Assembly (NCBI RefSeq): GCF_000344685.1
Contig: NW_006920411.1
Location: 218,614 to 282,613, forward strand
Length of the DNA stretch: 64,000 nucleotides
DNA from: Gloeophyllum trabeum ATCC 11539
Lineage: Eukaryota > Basidiomycota > Agaricomycetes > Gloeophyllales > Gloeophyllaceae
Reading direction: 5' to 3'
This document shows positions 10,799 to 22,915 of the stretch, in pieces. A model generated the notes under the pieces. It was given only the letters and a program-made list of their open reading frames with translations. It was not told the DNA's origin and ran no database searches. A program made the translations under genes and the position numbers. Positions within the stretch are counted from its first letter, which is position 1, and each line of letters begins with the position of its first letter.

Positions 10799-13700
10799 AT
10801 GGCGACGACAAGTCACCAGTACGGCGAGGGATATTCGGGGAGAAACCCAGTGCCCACGATTCAGGGATACCAAGGTACGTACCCTAGGCTTTGTTTCCTT
10901 TGTGAAGTGAAGTAAGACTCACATGCGAGCAGCCGAACAAGACCAGCTCGCGCGCTCTCAGAACGCCGACCATGTTGAAGTCGACAAGTCCTTACCGCCT
11001 ACGCCGGCAGTCTCAGATGGCGCCGCCGCGCCGCCGCCTCAGAAGAAGAGCGGCGCAGACGAGAAGAAGGAGATGATGGAGCGCCTCCAGCCACCAAAGG
11101 ACGCGAAACCTGCGGACCTAGGTAAGCAGAAGGGAGATCGGTGGGCGAAGGACCCGGTCACAGGCGTGGACGTGTTAGTCAAGGACCCCAAGTTCGATGG
11201 TACACGTTTTACTCGTCTCCAACGACATTAATACAATAATTGACACTCTCACACAGACTTCCGCCAGCAGGGCTTCGACAACGCCGGGCTGGACCCATCC
11301 AGCGACAAAGCTGGCCCGGCTCTGAAGAAGCCCACTGACCCGGCCAAACAAGACCCGCGTTATCCCGCGCCTGCCCCAGCGCAGGTGGGCAACATCTGCC
11401 TGCAGCCATTCCCGCCGCCAGTCGACCCGGTCGACCTCTCGCACGCCAAGAGTATCCTGCGTACCGGCGCACTTGTCGTAACGGCCCTCTGTGCTGTTGC
11501 ATTCTTCTTCACCTGCCTCGGCCACGGCGTCTCCTGGAAGGCCTTTTCCGTGCGGAGTACTCTCCTCGCAAGTACCGCGTTCGTCGCATGGGTCGGCGCT
11601 GAGAACGCGGGGCGCAAGATTGAGAAGGAGCTCGAGCGGATCCGGATGAAGATGCACAAGGACCGCGGCGAGACGTACTCGCCGCCGACGCCGGAGAGCG
11701 TCGAGTGGCTGAACGCGGTGCTCAAGCTCGTGTGGGGGCTCGTCAACCCCGACATGTTCATCCCGATCTGTGACATGGTTGAGGATATCCTGCAAGCGTC
11801 CCTACCTAGCTTTGTTGACGCGGTGCGCCTGACGGACGTCGGGCAGGGCACGAATCCGCTGCGGATCGTGTCGATGCGTGCGTTGCCAGACCAGCCGGGG
11901 CACCCGGACTATCCGCGCGAGGAGTGGGTCGGGCTCGACAAGGACACGCAAAGCAAGATCCGGGCTGAGGAGGCAGAGAAAGGGAAGCAGACGGGCGACC
12001 CCGCCAAGGACGAGGTGGACACGGACCAGACGGGCGACTACCTTAACTACGAGGTGTCCATCTCGTACCAGGCGCTACCCGGACAGTCGCGCCGGCTGCG
12101 CTTCCACAACATCCACCTCTGTCTGGAGTTCTTTCTGAGCGCATGGGACTGGTTCCGCATCCCGATACCGATCTACGCGATTGTGGAGGGTTTCGTGGCG
12201 ACGGCGCGGCTGCGCATGCAGTTTGTTCAGAACCCACCTTTCGTGAGGAATTTGACGGTGACGTTGATGGGCGTGCCAAAGGTAGAGGTTAGCGTTGAGC
12301 CGTTTACGAAGAAGCTGCCGAATGTGCTGGATTTGCCGTTGATTAAGCAATTTGTGGAGATGGGTATCGCTGCTGCTGTGAGTGGTTCGGGTTAACGTAC
12401 CGTTAACATGAGAAGATGTTGATGTCTATCTGCAGTGCGCACAATTTGTAGCGCCGAAGTCCCTCACGCTCAATTTGGCCCAGATGCTTGCTGGTGACGG
12501 AATCAAGAAGGATACCAAGGCGCTCGGTGTACTTGTCGTCACCATCCACCACGCGGAGGATATTTCTGCGCAAGACTCGAATGGGTTATCGGACCCATAC
12601 ATTGTCCTGGCTTACGCAAAGTTCGGCAAACCACTCTATAGTACGCGCATCATCCTTGGCGACCTCAACCCCGTCTGGGAAGAGACGGCCTTCCTGCTCG
12701 TCACGGACGACGAGGTCAAGGCCGAGGAGAGCGTGTCCGCGACGCTGTGGGACTCAGACAAGCGAACTGCCGACGACTTGGTCGGGCGGGTGAACGTCCC
12801 GCTCATCGAGTTGATGAAGAACCCGGGCACGATGCATTCACGCGTGGACAAGCTGCAGGGCTTCGAAGACGCGAATGACATGCCAGGGACGCTGCACTGG
12901 GAGGTCGGGTACTTCGACAAGGCGCCGCTGAATAAGGCGCTCAAGAAGGCGGACCCGCAGCCGAACGTTCCGGACGTCGTGAAGGACAAGAAGCAGGCGC
13001 AGGAGACGCCGACGGTGGCTGATACACAGGAGGAGGCGGATGCCCTCAGGACCCCGCCGGATCCCAACATTCCAAGCGGGATTCTGAGCGTGATTATTCA
13101 CCAAATTAATAACCTCGAGCGGCAGGATATCAAGGGGAACACTGGGTCTCGCGAGGGTCAGGGCGGCCAGGATACGGAGGAAGCGGCGGAGGAGGGAGAG
13201 AATTTGCCGAATGGGTACTGCGAGATTATCGTCAACGACGATTTGATCTACAAGACGCGGGTGAAGCAGTACACTAGCATGCCGTACTTTGAGGCGGGAA
13301 CGGAGCGGTTCGTCCGGGACTGGAGGGAGACGATTGTGCGCGTGCAGGTAAGGGACGCGCGGGTGAGGGAAAAGGATCCGGTGCTGGGGATCGTGACCGT
13401 GAAACTGGCGGAGCTGTTCCAGAATAGCTCTGAGGTGACGCGGCTGTTCTCGCTCCAGGAGGGGATCGGGTATGGGCGCGCGAATATCTCGTTCTTGTTC
13501 CGCCAGGTGAAGACGCCGCTGCCAAGGGAGATGCTCGGGTGGGACACGGGCACGGTGGAGATCCTGGGGAGTATCTCCATCGAGTCGAACGAGGAGCTGC
13601 GGGAGGGCTTCAAGACGAAGAAGCTCACGATGTCGACGTCGGAGGATTCGTACAAAGCGCCGTCGTCGTCTGCGACTGTGACGGACAATAATGTGCATTG

Positions 13701-14434
13701 GGACCTGCCTGTGGACAAGATCCGGCTGCCGGTATATAACCGGTATTCGAGCGCGGTGCTGTTTGAGATCGGGTCTGGCGGTGTTGGGCCCATTGGGCAG
13801 GATTGCGACTATGTTGCGGTTGCGTGGTTGAAAGACGTGCCGGATGATGAGGAAGTCACCTTGCGTCTCCCGGTTCTGCGAAGCGATAAACTGGCTCAAG
13901 TCAGACAAAACTACAGTACGCCCCTTTCATTTGCCCCATTCTTCGTGCCTGACTCGCCACCACTTGTGTTTTGTAGTCAACGAACAAACTGCAAAGACGC
14001 ACAAGTATGACATCGTCGGATATCTCACTTGCGCTCTTGTCCTCGACTCGGGATTGGACCCTGACCATGAGCCTCTCCAGACGAGCCGCGAGGAGCAGCA
14101 TCGGTACGAAGCGTATGATCGCGTGGAAGGGCAGGAGAGAATTGCGGAACGCACCGCGCAAGTGAAAGAGAATGGGGAAGACGACCGGAAGGTGAAGCAG
14201 GGTATAGAGGAGGAGAGGAAGCACCAGCTTGCGATGCGCCACCGGGGCGTGATGCAGTTCAAACCCGCGAGGACGGCGCTGTGGTCGAAGGAAGGTATCA
14301 AGAAGCGAGCAAAGAGTATCAAGAACACAATCACCGGGAACAAGGACCGCGAACGTGAGTCGTTCATCCATTGCTCGCCATACATATGTATGCTCACATT
14401 CACCTTCGCAGCCACCGTGGAGACCGAAGCATAA
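10799..14434 (+). CDS. SMP/C2-domain membrane-contact protein, tricalbin/Mug190-like
   Basis: Six exons keep phase throughout: 10799-10874, 10933-11199, 11257-12377, 12436-13915, 13977-14354, 14412-14434, giving 1114 residues. After a Pro/Lys-rich N-terminus there are two hydrophobic segments (about 180-202 and 211-233) forming a membrane hairpin, then an SMP-like lipid-transfer region (about 255-490), a C2 domain (about 517-615, with the calcium-loop-like SNGLSDPYIV), a second C2 (about 700-830) and a divergent C-terminal C2-like part. This is the layout of tricalbins and of fission-yeast Mug190, which tether ER to plasma membrane and move lipids. Which organelle pair is tethered cannot be read from sequence. 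A basic tail ends the protein. Confidence 0.85.
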
Positions 14435-15236
14435 CTGTGTACTAGTTTCAAAGTTATTATGTAAAATAGATACGAACGTTGGACATTGTTGTATGATAGG
14501 GTCGTTCTTGTTTGTCTTCACCTTACGCATTATCTCGGACCAGCCACTCGTACACGTTGTTGGTGTGAGTCGAGAAGTGGTTTAAACTGTATCTCCAACC
14601 CTTACACCCTAGTACTAGACTTGTAACGCCGCACAACGAAGAAAGCCCTTCAGGATGTAGAACTTCGCCAGAATCAGGCACTTACGCTTATGTCTGTGGC
14701 TATTCGTGGGCTTCGGACAGTGATCGGATACCACTTCATTACTGCTGCGTCGAAGATTGACCAATGACAGATGCGTACAATGACAAGCCAAGGTTAGCCT
14801 TCAGCGTGTGGGCGAAAGGAGGTGTTACATCAGCTGAGGATTCACCTGCAGTCCGAATAGCGCACAAGAAATTCAAGAATACATACGGAGGTGATATCCG
14901 TGATGACACGTGCATAGGGTCGCGTCCGACTCCGGCTGCATTACCACAATTGCATCCTGGAATAACACGGTCTAGCCGTCGGTTGCATTTCGGAATCAAG
15001 CTTCGAGCAACCAGCATCACCCAGTGACCAGTTGATAGTGGGAAAGATACTTTGTATAAATAGCCAGCGAAGGCATGTGTCCGGTCCCAGATCAGGGCCA
15101 CTGGACGCTGGATTGACTATCGTCACACGTGAGTCTAAGCCCATCAGTATAGATAAACACTCACTATCTATTGAGCCACCCCCGCCCCGCCTCTTCGGCC
15201 TCCCTGTCAGTACCAGTGCGATACGTGGGGCGACGT
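14435..15236. other. Intergenic; possible TATA box near 15053
   Basis: No gene seen. TGTATAAATAG at about 15053-15063 is a candidate TATA element for the gene starting at 15237, though the roughly 180-bp distance implies a long 5' leader or a missed upstream exon. Confidence 0.4.
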
Positions 15237-15844
15237 ATGGCGGGCACGACATTCCCGTCAGCATACGAGTCAAGCGTGTACGAGCTTAGACTGCCCGAAG
15301 CCCTTATCCCTATCCTTCGAGCGGACTCAAGACTTTCCGTACACACCGCCAGCGACTCCACAGTGTCCGACCTACCCGGTCCAGGACGGACTCTCGATCA
15401 GTTCCTTTCATACTTGGGACGGGGTCTGGAGGTTGGGATCGAGAAGTTCAACTCCCGGCTGGACAGGAGGAGAGGGTCAAGAGTTGACGCACGCCCACGA
15501 AAACAGAATACGCTCTGCGAGGATGGCGATCGAGGGTGAGGCGCCTCTGAGTTGAAGAGAGTAAATGTTACTTACTTTCTTCATCATGAAGGTCATTGAT
15601 GGGACCTCGTACTTCCTACCGCGGACGCCGGATCTCGCAGCCCGAGATCCTAGTCCCAGATAATTGGGTGTTCCTGGACCCATCTCACCAGCACCTTTTC
15701 ACCAAGCTAGCTCCGATCTCGAAAGAGCAGGTGCTCGTGGTTGCGTATAACCGCAGAGACTCCATTGGATCTAGGGAGACTCGGAGAGATTCGCACGTAT
15801 CCTCCATATCCACAGACAAAATAATTCCTATCATACCGTCGTAG
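15237..15844 (+). CDS. Uncharacterised protein, PGxGRTLD-motif family (copy A)
   Basis: Two exons, 15237-15535 and 15592-15844, joined in phase 2 by a GTGAGG...AAG intron, give 183 residues. The ATG at 15237 is the first in frame. Near residue 20 begins a block shared with the gene at 19557: YELRLPE..IPILR, then SVHTAS.STVS.LPGPGRTL and D...SYLGRGLE. The paralogue has its intron in the same phase at the matching place, which supports both models. Past the intron the two proteins share little. No signal peptide, membrane segment or known domain is seen. Function unknown; it may be specific to related fungi. Confidence 0.6.
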
Positions 15845-16620
15845 CATGAGGACCCATATATCCACCATCCTAAAGTGATATTCTCGTATAGGGTCGTATA
15901 GGAGAGCAGGTGGATGCTGAATGCTGTCGTCATCATGGCCGTAGGTCCCACTGCTGATGGGCACGGGACGCGCCCGTTCGGAGAGGGTAGGACAGCATGC
16001 TGGAAATGATTTGTACCTTTCTCTTGTACGGTATCGAATTGAAGCGACGGATGTATGGGTCAAACGAGCCTCCATGGAGAAGGGGGAATGCCAGAGAGTT
16101 CGGATTCACAAAGCGCTGTCAGGTCGATCCCAGGCCATATGAGCAGCAACGGAACGCACCTCATGGTTAGGTCCACTCCATCTTAACCCCATACACGTCG
16201 GTGGAGACACCAGGCCTTGGCTTATGACGGAGTCGAATGTATGTACAAGGGTCGCACTTTTTAAGGGGTACATTACCAGACGTACGATGCAACGGCCACG
16301 TCGCTTCCTTTTGACGTCGAACTCCCTTTGTAGCTCCGGATCATGTCGTAGAACGGGAATGTTCGCAGTGACGCACAGACTAGCCACTCGGAACTCTCTC
16401 GGAAGGGAGGAAATTTTATCAAGAGGGGCTTCCGATACGGAGCGAGGGTGACAGAAAAACTACATGACCTCTATCTTTCCGACCGTGTGTTGAGTAGTGG
16501 AACGGGCCAGCTTCTCTATCGCGGTCGCTTGGGGGTGTACCAGCATGACCCTAAAAACTAGTGAGATAAGCGTTAGACGTACTTACTATATAAACAGCAA
16601 TGATCTTGAACTTCGTACAT
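15845..16620. other. Intergenic, no gene supported
   Basis: Several frames of 60-120 codons overlap on both strands but none has a recognisable motif or splice structure. Confidence 0.4.
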
Positions 16621-17409
16621 TCATTCAGCTGGGGCGATGAAAACTTCACCACTCGTGCGCCTATAACCTATGCGAAATAAGACGTTGCCTACAATTTCGT
16701 GTCGCATGTGCGGCAACCACGCGATTAGGAGAGCTTCCACGCTGGCGTATGGGCAATTAATCTTGCTATTGCGAAACTGAATTTCGTACTCCACAAACTC
16801 GAGCAGTTCGCCCTCAGAGGATGCGGACCGCATTGGTGTGAGGAACTTGGTGTGAGGATTGTCCCACGTAAGGGCAAATCTCCTTATGTCCTGGCTACTG
16901 CGACTGTTGGCATGTTTTGGAGCAGCTGTAGAGGACCACAGACGTCAATATAGGCGAGGGTAATCGCATCTGTTGATAGGCCTAAACGTACTAGAATATC
17001 ATTTTACGCCTGGCGCATCTCGGTGGGGTGCGCTTGTTTCATGCCGCACACGTCTTCCATACATTCTAAAGATATATTGAGAATTAGCGCGTTGTTCGAC
17101 TCGATATCCTGCAGCCCACCTGATTTGTCGCTATGATTGGGCCAAAGATTCATCTTTTCGCTTCAGATAGCCCTCCTTGTCGTAGTAATCGCGATAGATG
17201 GCTACCGAGCCATGGAAGCCTGTCATATCCATATATAAACTTCTGCAGCTTTTAAAACCTCGTTCTTTTCCCTGGTTCGCGAGGCATGACAGGCCGGACA
17301 GGAGCTCACTCGCTTCCCGAATCAAGCGAAGGTCGTTTATTTCTTTCAAGAGAGCCATTTTCTTCGCCGAGCGTACTGATGAGGTGCTGGGCCAGAAAGG
17401 TGGACGCAA
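16621..17409 (-). pseudogene. Broken or unresolved gene, duplicated across the assembly gap
   Basis: Coding-like segments follow each other on the minus strand: 17409-17131 (starting around MALLKEINDLRLIREASELL), 17114-17004 (DIESNNALILNISLECMED), 17003-16888 (LGLSTDAITLAYIDVCGPLQ) and 16890-16621 (DIRRFALTWDNPHTKFL, ending FIAPAE-stop). The second and third are in one frame but separated by a TAA, with only 17 bp available as an intron, and the third and fourth need a frame change. I therefore lean towards a decayed gene; a normal gene with unusual introns remains possible. I do not recognise the family. The same sequence recurs at 18031-18783. Confidence 0.4.
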
Positions 17410-17548
17410 ATGAGAATTTCATTTGTATGTGTTTGCCCAATCGTCGTCGGCGATGACACCCGCGACTAGACTCGCGACCAGTCCTGTACGCAATGCACAC
17501 GCCTTCCTTTTTTGGTTTCGGAGTGATGGAAGGCGTGAGCTTGCGAAC
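16657..17548. repeat. 892-bp duplication, left copy
   Basis: Identical by eye to 18031-18922 at a constant offset of 1374 bases. The match stops sharply at GCTTGCGAAC; the following bases differ. The right copy starts at the first base after the N run. Confidence 0.9.
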
Positions 17549-17667
17549 GGACTGGTGACAACGGATAGTCACATAGCGGGGTCACAACCTTCCCCGCCAA
17601 GCGTGACTCCGACTTAGAAAAATTTGCCCCTCAGACGTACAAAATCGTCTCTGGCACACATTGTTCA

Positions 17668-18030
17668 NNNNNNNNNNNNNNNNNNNNNNNNNNNNNNNNN
17701 NNNNNNNNNNNNNNNNNNNNNNNNNNNNNNNNNNNNNNNNNNNNNNNNNNNNNNNNNNNNNNNNNNNNNNNNNNNNNNNNNNNNNNNNNNNNNNNNNNNN
17801 NNNNNNNNNNNNNNNNNNNNNNNNNNNNNNNNNNNNNNNNNNNNNNNNNNNNNNNNNNNNNNNNNNNNNNNNNNNNNNNNNNNNNNNNNNNNNNNNNNNN
17901 NNNNNNNNNNNNNNNNNNNNNNNNNNNNNNNNNNNNNNNNNNNNNNNNNNNNNNNNNNNNNNNNNNNNNNNNNNNNNNNNNNNNNNNNNNNNNNNNNNNN
18001 NNNNNNNNNNNNNNNNNNNNNNNNNNNNNN
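17668..18030. other. Assembly gap (363 N)
   Basis: A run of N with no sequence information. Any frame crossing it is meaningless. The flanking sequence is duplicated, so the gap may hide or create the duplication. Confidence 0.99.
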
Positions 18031-18783
18031 GCGCCTATAACCTATGCGAAATAAGACGTTGCCTACAATTTCGTGTCGCATGTGCGGCAACCACGCGATT
18101 AGGAGAGCTTCCACGCTGGCGTATGGGCAATTAATCTTGCTATTGCGAAACTGAATTTCGTACTCCACAAACTCGAGCAGTTCGCCCTCAGAGGATGCGG
18201 ACCGCATTGGTGTGAGGAACTTGGTGTGAGGATTGTCCCACGTAAGGGCAAATCTCCTTATGTCCTGGCTACTGCGACTGTTGGCATGTTTTGGAGCAGC
18301 TGTAGAGGACCACAGACGTCAATATAGGCGAGGGTAATCGCATCTGTTGATAGGCCTAAACGTACTAGAATATCATTTTACGCCTGGCGCATCTCGGTGG
18401 GGTGCGCTTGTTTCATGCCGCACACGTCTTCCATACATTCTAAAGATATATTGAGAATTAGCGCGTTGTTCGACTCGATATCCTGCAGCCCACCTGATTT
18501 GTCGCTATGATTGGGCCAAAGATTCATCTTTTCGCTTCAGATAGCCCTCCTTGTCGTAGTAATCGCGATAGATGGCTACCGAGCCATGGAAGCCTGTCAT
18601 ATCCATATATAAACTTCTGCAGCTTTTAAAACCTCGTTCTTTTCCCTGGTTCGCGAGGCATGACAGGCCGGACAGGAGCTCACTCGCTTCCCGAATCAAG
18701 CGAAGGTCGTTTATTTCTTTCAAGAGAGCCATTTTCTTCGCCGAGCGTACTGATGAGGTGCTGGGCCAGAAAGGTGGACGCAA
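18031..18783 (-). pseudogene. Second copy of the broken gene, truncated by the gap
   Basis: The same segments as at 16621-17409 with the same internal stop. The 3' end of the gene (its last 36 bases) falls in the N gap. No difference from the first copy was seen. Confidence 0.4.
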
Positions 18784-18922
18784 ATGAGAATTTCATTTGT
18801 ATGTGTTTGCCCAATCGTCGTCGGCGATGACACCCGCGACTAGACTCGCGACCAGTCCTGTACGCAATGCACACGCCTTCCTTTTTTGGTTTCGGAGTGA
18901 TGGAAGGCGTGAGCTTGCGAAC
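18031..18922. repeat. 892-bp duplication, right copy
   Basis: Partner of 16657-17548. It begins exactly at the gap edge, a common sign of a contig end that overlaps its neighbour or a second haplotype. A real tandem duplication is also possible because the sequences beyond the right boundary differ. Confidence 0.9.
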
Positions 18923-19556
18923 AGTGTAGCGAGTATTACGAGTGGAGCTTGAATTGCGAAGTGGCTGGTATCGAGCCTAACCCGCGACACCCGATGTTGC
19001 GGTGTTGCGGCCGGACATCGTGGCTGACACGAGACTTGTGAACAACATGTCCTCAATGTCCAGTTGATAGGCAAATTTCATTTCCATTGTTTTCGCAGGC
19101 GTCCATCGAGAGGAGGAACAATCTGCGAGAATCAGGGTCGGGCAACAGATTGTACGAAAGGGAATCCCTAGCCAATCAGCGCTGCTCGTCTAGTCATTCG
19201 GGTGACGTCACGCGTCATATCTGAATCTTAATTAATTGTTTAAATAACCGGTCCTCCTCTCAGCCACCTATACCTTGAAATTGATCTTGACTTTTACAGT
19301 GTTCTCCAGGGTCAGACTCACGATCAACTTACCTTTGGTATATTGTTGGTGTATTGCTCCCTGGAAAGGCAGTGTGGACGTCGCTGATGGCTGTGGTAGA
19401 GTGTATCGTGACGACGCGATGCTGTGCACGGGCGCAGGAACCTTGGGAGGTACTTAAACACTCACAAGAATTCCCTCTTTGCCCCTCTCCCTCCCGGGTG
19501 CCACTTCATGCTTTGAACGAAACACAATCTTGTAACGACCTACTAGCGTCCAGGCG
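18923..19556. other. Intergenic, upstream of PGxGRTLD family copy B
   Basis: No gene seen. Presumed promoter region of the gene at 19557; no clear TATA element. Confidence 0.35.
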
Positions 19557-20589
19557 ATGGCCGCGGACCCTAACCCCCGCACGTGGCGCAGATCCTTTGC
19601 TGGTTCTTCCACGAGAACGCGCCACACCTCCTCGGATCACCGACGCAAATCCAGTGCGCCATCATGGACGTACGAACTGCGCCTTCCCGAAATGTTCATC
19701 CCCATCCTCCGCGATGACCCTCGGTTCTCGGTGTACACTGCCAGCAACTCGACGGTATCGAATTTACCTGGACCGGGGCGAACGCTCGACCGGCTGATTT
19801 CGTACTTAGGCAGGGGCCTGGAGGCGAGGATCGCAGGCTTCCATTGGCGCTTGCAAAAGAGCCGCGATGGGAGGGCGCAGGCGCGAGCGAGGAAGGAATC
19901 TAAGAAGTCGTCGGAGCAGGTATCGAATGAGAAGACGCGGATGCAACTCGACAAACCTGATCGAGCGTAAGTTATCTTGTTATTGCGATACATGTTTACC
20001 TACCGAGAATATGCTTCGTAGGTTGTCACGGCAGGCAGTTACTTCCTCTGACAAAGGTCATCCTGGGGCGTCTCCTTCACCGGGGGATGGCAGAACACCG
20101 GAAAACCCCAACGGTCGTCGTATATCCCTCGCAGGTACGGATAGCGACCTACCATTATACTATCCTACACCAGAGCAGGCCGACATCACAAATCCCTTCT
20201 TGTCTGTATACCCAATTTCTCCCGTCCCGTCCACTTCGCGATTCTCCTCCTACATCCATCACCGCTACAACCAAAGCTGTCCGGAGCTTCCCCTCTTGGA
20301 TTCAACTGTAAATAACACTCCGCCGAGACATGCACTCCTTGACGGAGGTTCCGAGTGCGCTGTTTTCATTTTATCACATTGCCTCCCATCTAATTCCAGC
20401 CTTCTTCCCGCTGCGCTAAATACTGCTTCGATTCATAGAGTCCTATCTGACCTCATGAGAGTTGAATCCGCCGGAGTGCAGGCACTCAGCAGGCGCGGGA
20501 AGAATGTTAATATACCCTCTGGCAGGCGCCAGGCATATGCATACCTGATACCCAATATCCACAATTTGTCCGGCCCAGCTCGTTCATGA
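19557..20589 (+). CDS. Uncharacterised protein, PGxGRTLD-motif family (copy B)
   Basis: Exon 1 is 19557-19966 and exon 2 is 20022-20589; the GTAAGT...TAG intron is in phase 2, as in copy A. The 325-residue product has a basic start, then the family block YELRLPEMFIPILRDD, SVYTASNSTVSNLPGPGRTL and DRLISYLGRGLEARI, then a Lys/Arg-rich stretch. The second half is rich in Pro and Ser, without a known domain. No signal peptide. Function unknown. Copy A (15237) and the minus-strand pseudogene (9840-10151) are relatives; the N-terminal motif also echoes in the genes at 53588 and 57836. Confidence 0.6.
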
Positions 20590-21126
20590 GAGTGGATAAC
20601 AATATAAATGACTATTTATTGTATTGTCACGCCTGTCTCACGAGACTTTCGTGGGCGACTGGGACCCCTCCCTCGCGTTGAACCGGGGGCATGTACATGT
20701 TTTGCTCAGGCTCCTGGCGGAGTCCGGAACACAAAGCTGCTGACCTCGTCCGGTATTTCCTGCATTCACTATCGCAGACGCAGGAGCATGCCCTACAGTC
20801 AACTCCGTTGAAAACCCATGCCTGTCGGAGAAGACCCGAAGCCGTGAGTTTTTACAGAGTGGAATGTAGAGTACGTTCGAAGCCCGGGTATTAAATTTTG
20901 CATTACCAGACATAGGACGCAAGTGCTGTCTTGAAGACTCGAGGCGTAAAACGCTAGGACTAAGTACCGTGAACAGTACCGACAGCAGAAGTTCCATTCC
21001 ATCTCTCTGACGGAACCACTCAACTTTCAGGATGCGAATGAGGAAAGTTGGTACATTCAGTTTCAGATTTCAGTGCACCTAGTCGTAGATATGCAATCAT
21101 CAAAATGGACTGCGCGTAGGCCGTGC
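20590..21126. other. Intergenic between convergent genes
   Basis: Separates the family gene at 19557 from the minus-strand GH16 gene ending at 21127. No gene or RNA recognised. Confidence 0.4.
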
Positions 21127-22553
21127 CTATATACTACACGCGGCAGGACTCCCTGCTGCCTTGCAAGAAGCCGAGAATGCTGCCTCCACTAGAGAAGTGG
21201 AGTTGAAATACATCCGCACGTACTGCACCGTGGCAATGGCGTCGCTCTTCGGCGGGCCCTTCGTCCATCCACTGACAAGCCAGACAACTCGTCATTGAAT
21301 TATGACAACGAATACTATAGATGAGAACTCACGGGTCGCCGTCGCTCCAGACGTTAAGCAGAACGTTCGATGGCGTCCCGGAGACAGCGACGCCGATATT
21401 CTGCATTGAGTCAGCGAGAATGATGGAGCAACAGAAGCCAAGGACGTACCGACGTCTGCTCGTCATTATAATAAAACATTGTTTGCTTGGGAAGCCAATC
21501 GAATCGATGCACCCCTGGTGTCCTGCATCGCAATCAGGTATGCGCAGTGGGAGCAGCGAATATCATCTTACCTCAAGTCTCCATTCACCTGTACTTTCTA
21601 CATCGCTAGTCAACATTTGCACTGACGGCAGATTAGAATCCTACACGCACCTGACTGGAGCCAGGCGTGGTATGCGGCTGGTTCGTGTAATGCACCGTAT
21701 TATAGTAATTAGAGTCAGACGAAAGGAACTCGATGTCGGTCTCCTGGCTGTCCGTCTTGTACGCAAAGAATCCTTTATATTGCACTCTGCCCTCAGCAAG
21801 ACGGGACATAACTGCTTCAAGCATAAGACGTACCGAAACATACGCCGGGCACGGTTGGCACCTGAGCTTTCATCCTGAATGTTCCGTATAAAATGTCGTT
21901 TCTCTGAAGTAAGACGTCAGCCGATCCTGCCACCATCAAGGAACGCTCTTGGGATGAAACCTACACGCGACTGTATCTCCCCAACGTAAGTTCTATTCTT
22001 TCCATCGTACTACAGGTTCATAGTCAATCAGTGACTGCTTCGCAGAAACCCTGAAATAGACTCACAGCGGATGTCTTCAGCCCGAGCGCGTCTACAGAGG
22101 ATTGAGCTCGTACATTCTCGACTGGAAGCCGTAACTCACTTTGAAACTGGAAGTAAAGTAATGCTCGTCACTCAGTCCACAGGGATATGAAACTCGTACG
22201 CACATTGAACACATTGTCCGCAGAGCACTGCATATACGAGTACTTCCTCTGGACGCCCCACTTCTCGACATACCAGTTACTATTTAGCACTGACAGCGCG
22301 CCGGCCGAAGATGTGAAATCCGAGACGACTGATTCGCGCTGAAAGGATGCTATGACCCACGTCCGTCGCATCGGCAGAAGCTGGAACGTACCCATAAATT
22401 CCCATTCGAATCTCGGTATCCGCACGCGCAGCTAGTCGCTCTGCGGTCGAAGTGCTTTCCATGCCTAAGGAAATTGTCGGAGTGCCCTGCGGACACTAGA
22501 GATGGAGGGGATGCGATGACCAAGACTGATAGAAGTCCAAAAACCAGTTGCAT
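21127..22553 (-). CDS. Secreted GH16 family glucanase (copy C)
   Basis: Exons on the minus strand, all in phase: 22392-22553, 22204-22338, 22140-22146, 22066-22091, 21965-22009, 21834-21903, 21651-21772, 21572-21597, 21450-21522, 21333-21400, 21127-21271; 292 residues. The start has a signal peptide (MQLVFGLLSVLVIASPPSLV) and a CACGYRDSNG motif shared with the GH16 genes at 44770 and 46816. The catalytic motif of GH16, Glu-x-Asp-x-Glu, is present (ETDIEF), so a retaining beta-1,3(4)-glucan hydrolase or transferase is expected outside the cell. The third exon is only 7 bases (codes Phe-Gln plus one base); it is supported because the spliced product matches the paralogues. Eleven exons against seven in the paralogues. 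Exact substrate is not readable. Confidence 0.88.
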
Positions 22554-22915
22554 GACGTTGATGGTTGCGTTCACAATGCGAAGTTGCGTTTCACGCTTCA
22601 AGCCCTGACAACCACTGTCTTATACCTTACCGGATGTTTCTAACGGCTATTCGATTTGGGACCGACCATGGGTGGACGCTGTACATATGTTGCGGTAGTG
22701 GCTGCACTTCGTACCGCTCGGAATGAAATAATAGCGCGTCGGGACGGTAACTCTGACGTTAGTGCCTAGGCGGGTTACATACAAGATCGCCGAAAATCCA
22801 AGGGGGCTAGGCCATCGACTTGGTATGCACGAGTCCAAAGAGTCCTCTATCATCTACATCCTTTATACCAAAGTGGTCAACGTATATCCAATAAGTATAG
22901 AAAAGACAAATATAA

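Noticed and set aside
10512..10910. 132-codon plus-strand frame before the tricalbin-like gene
   Set aside because: It overlaps the first exon of that gene in another frame and lacks any motif.
17624..18207. Open frames across the N gap
   Set aside because: They consist of unknown bases and have no evidential value.
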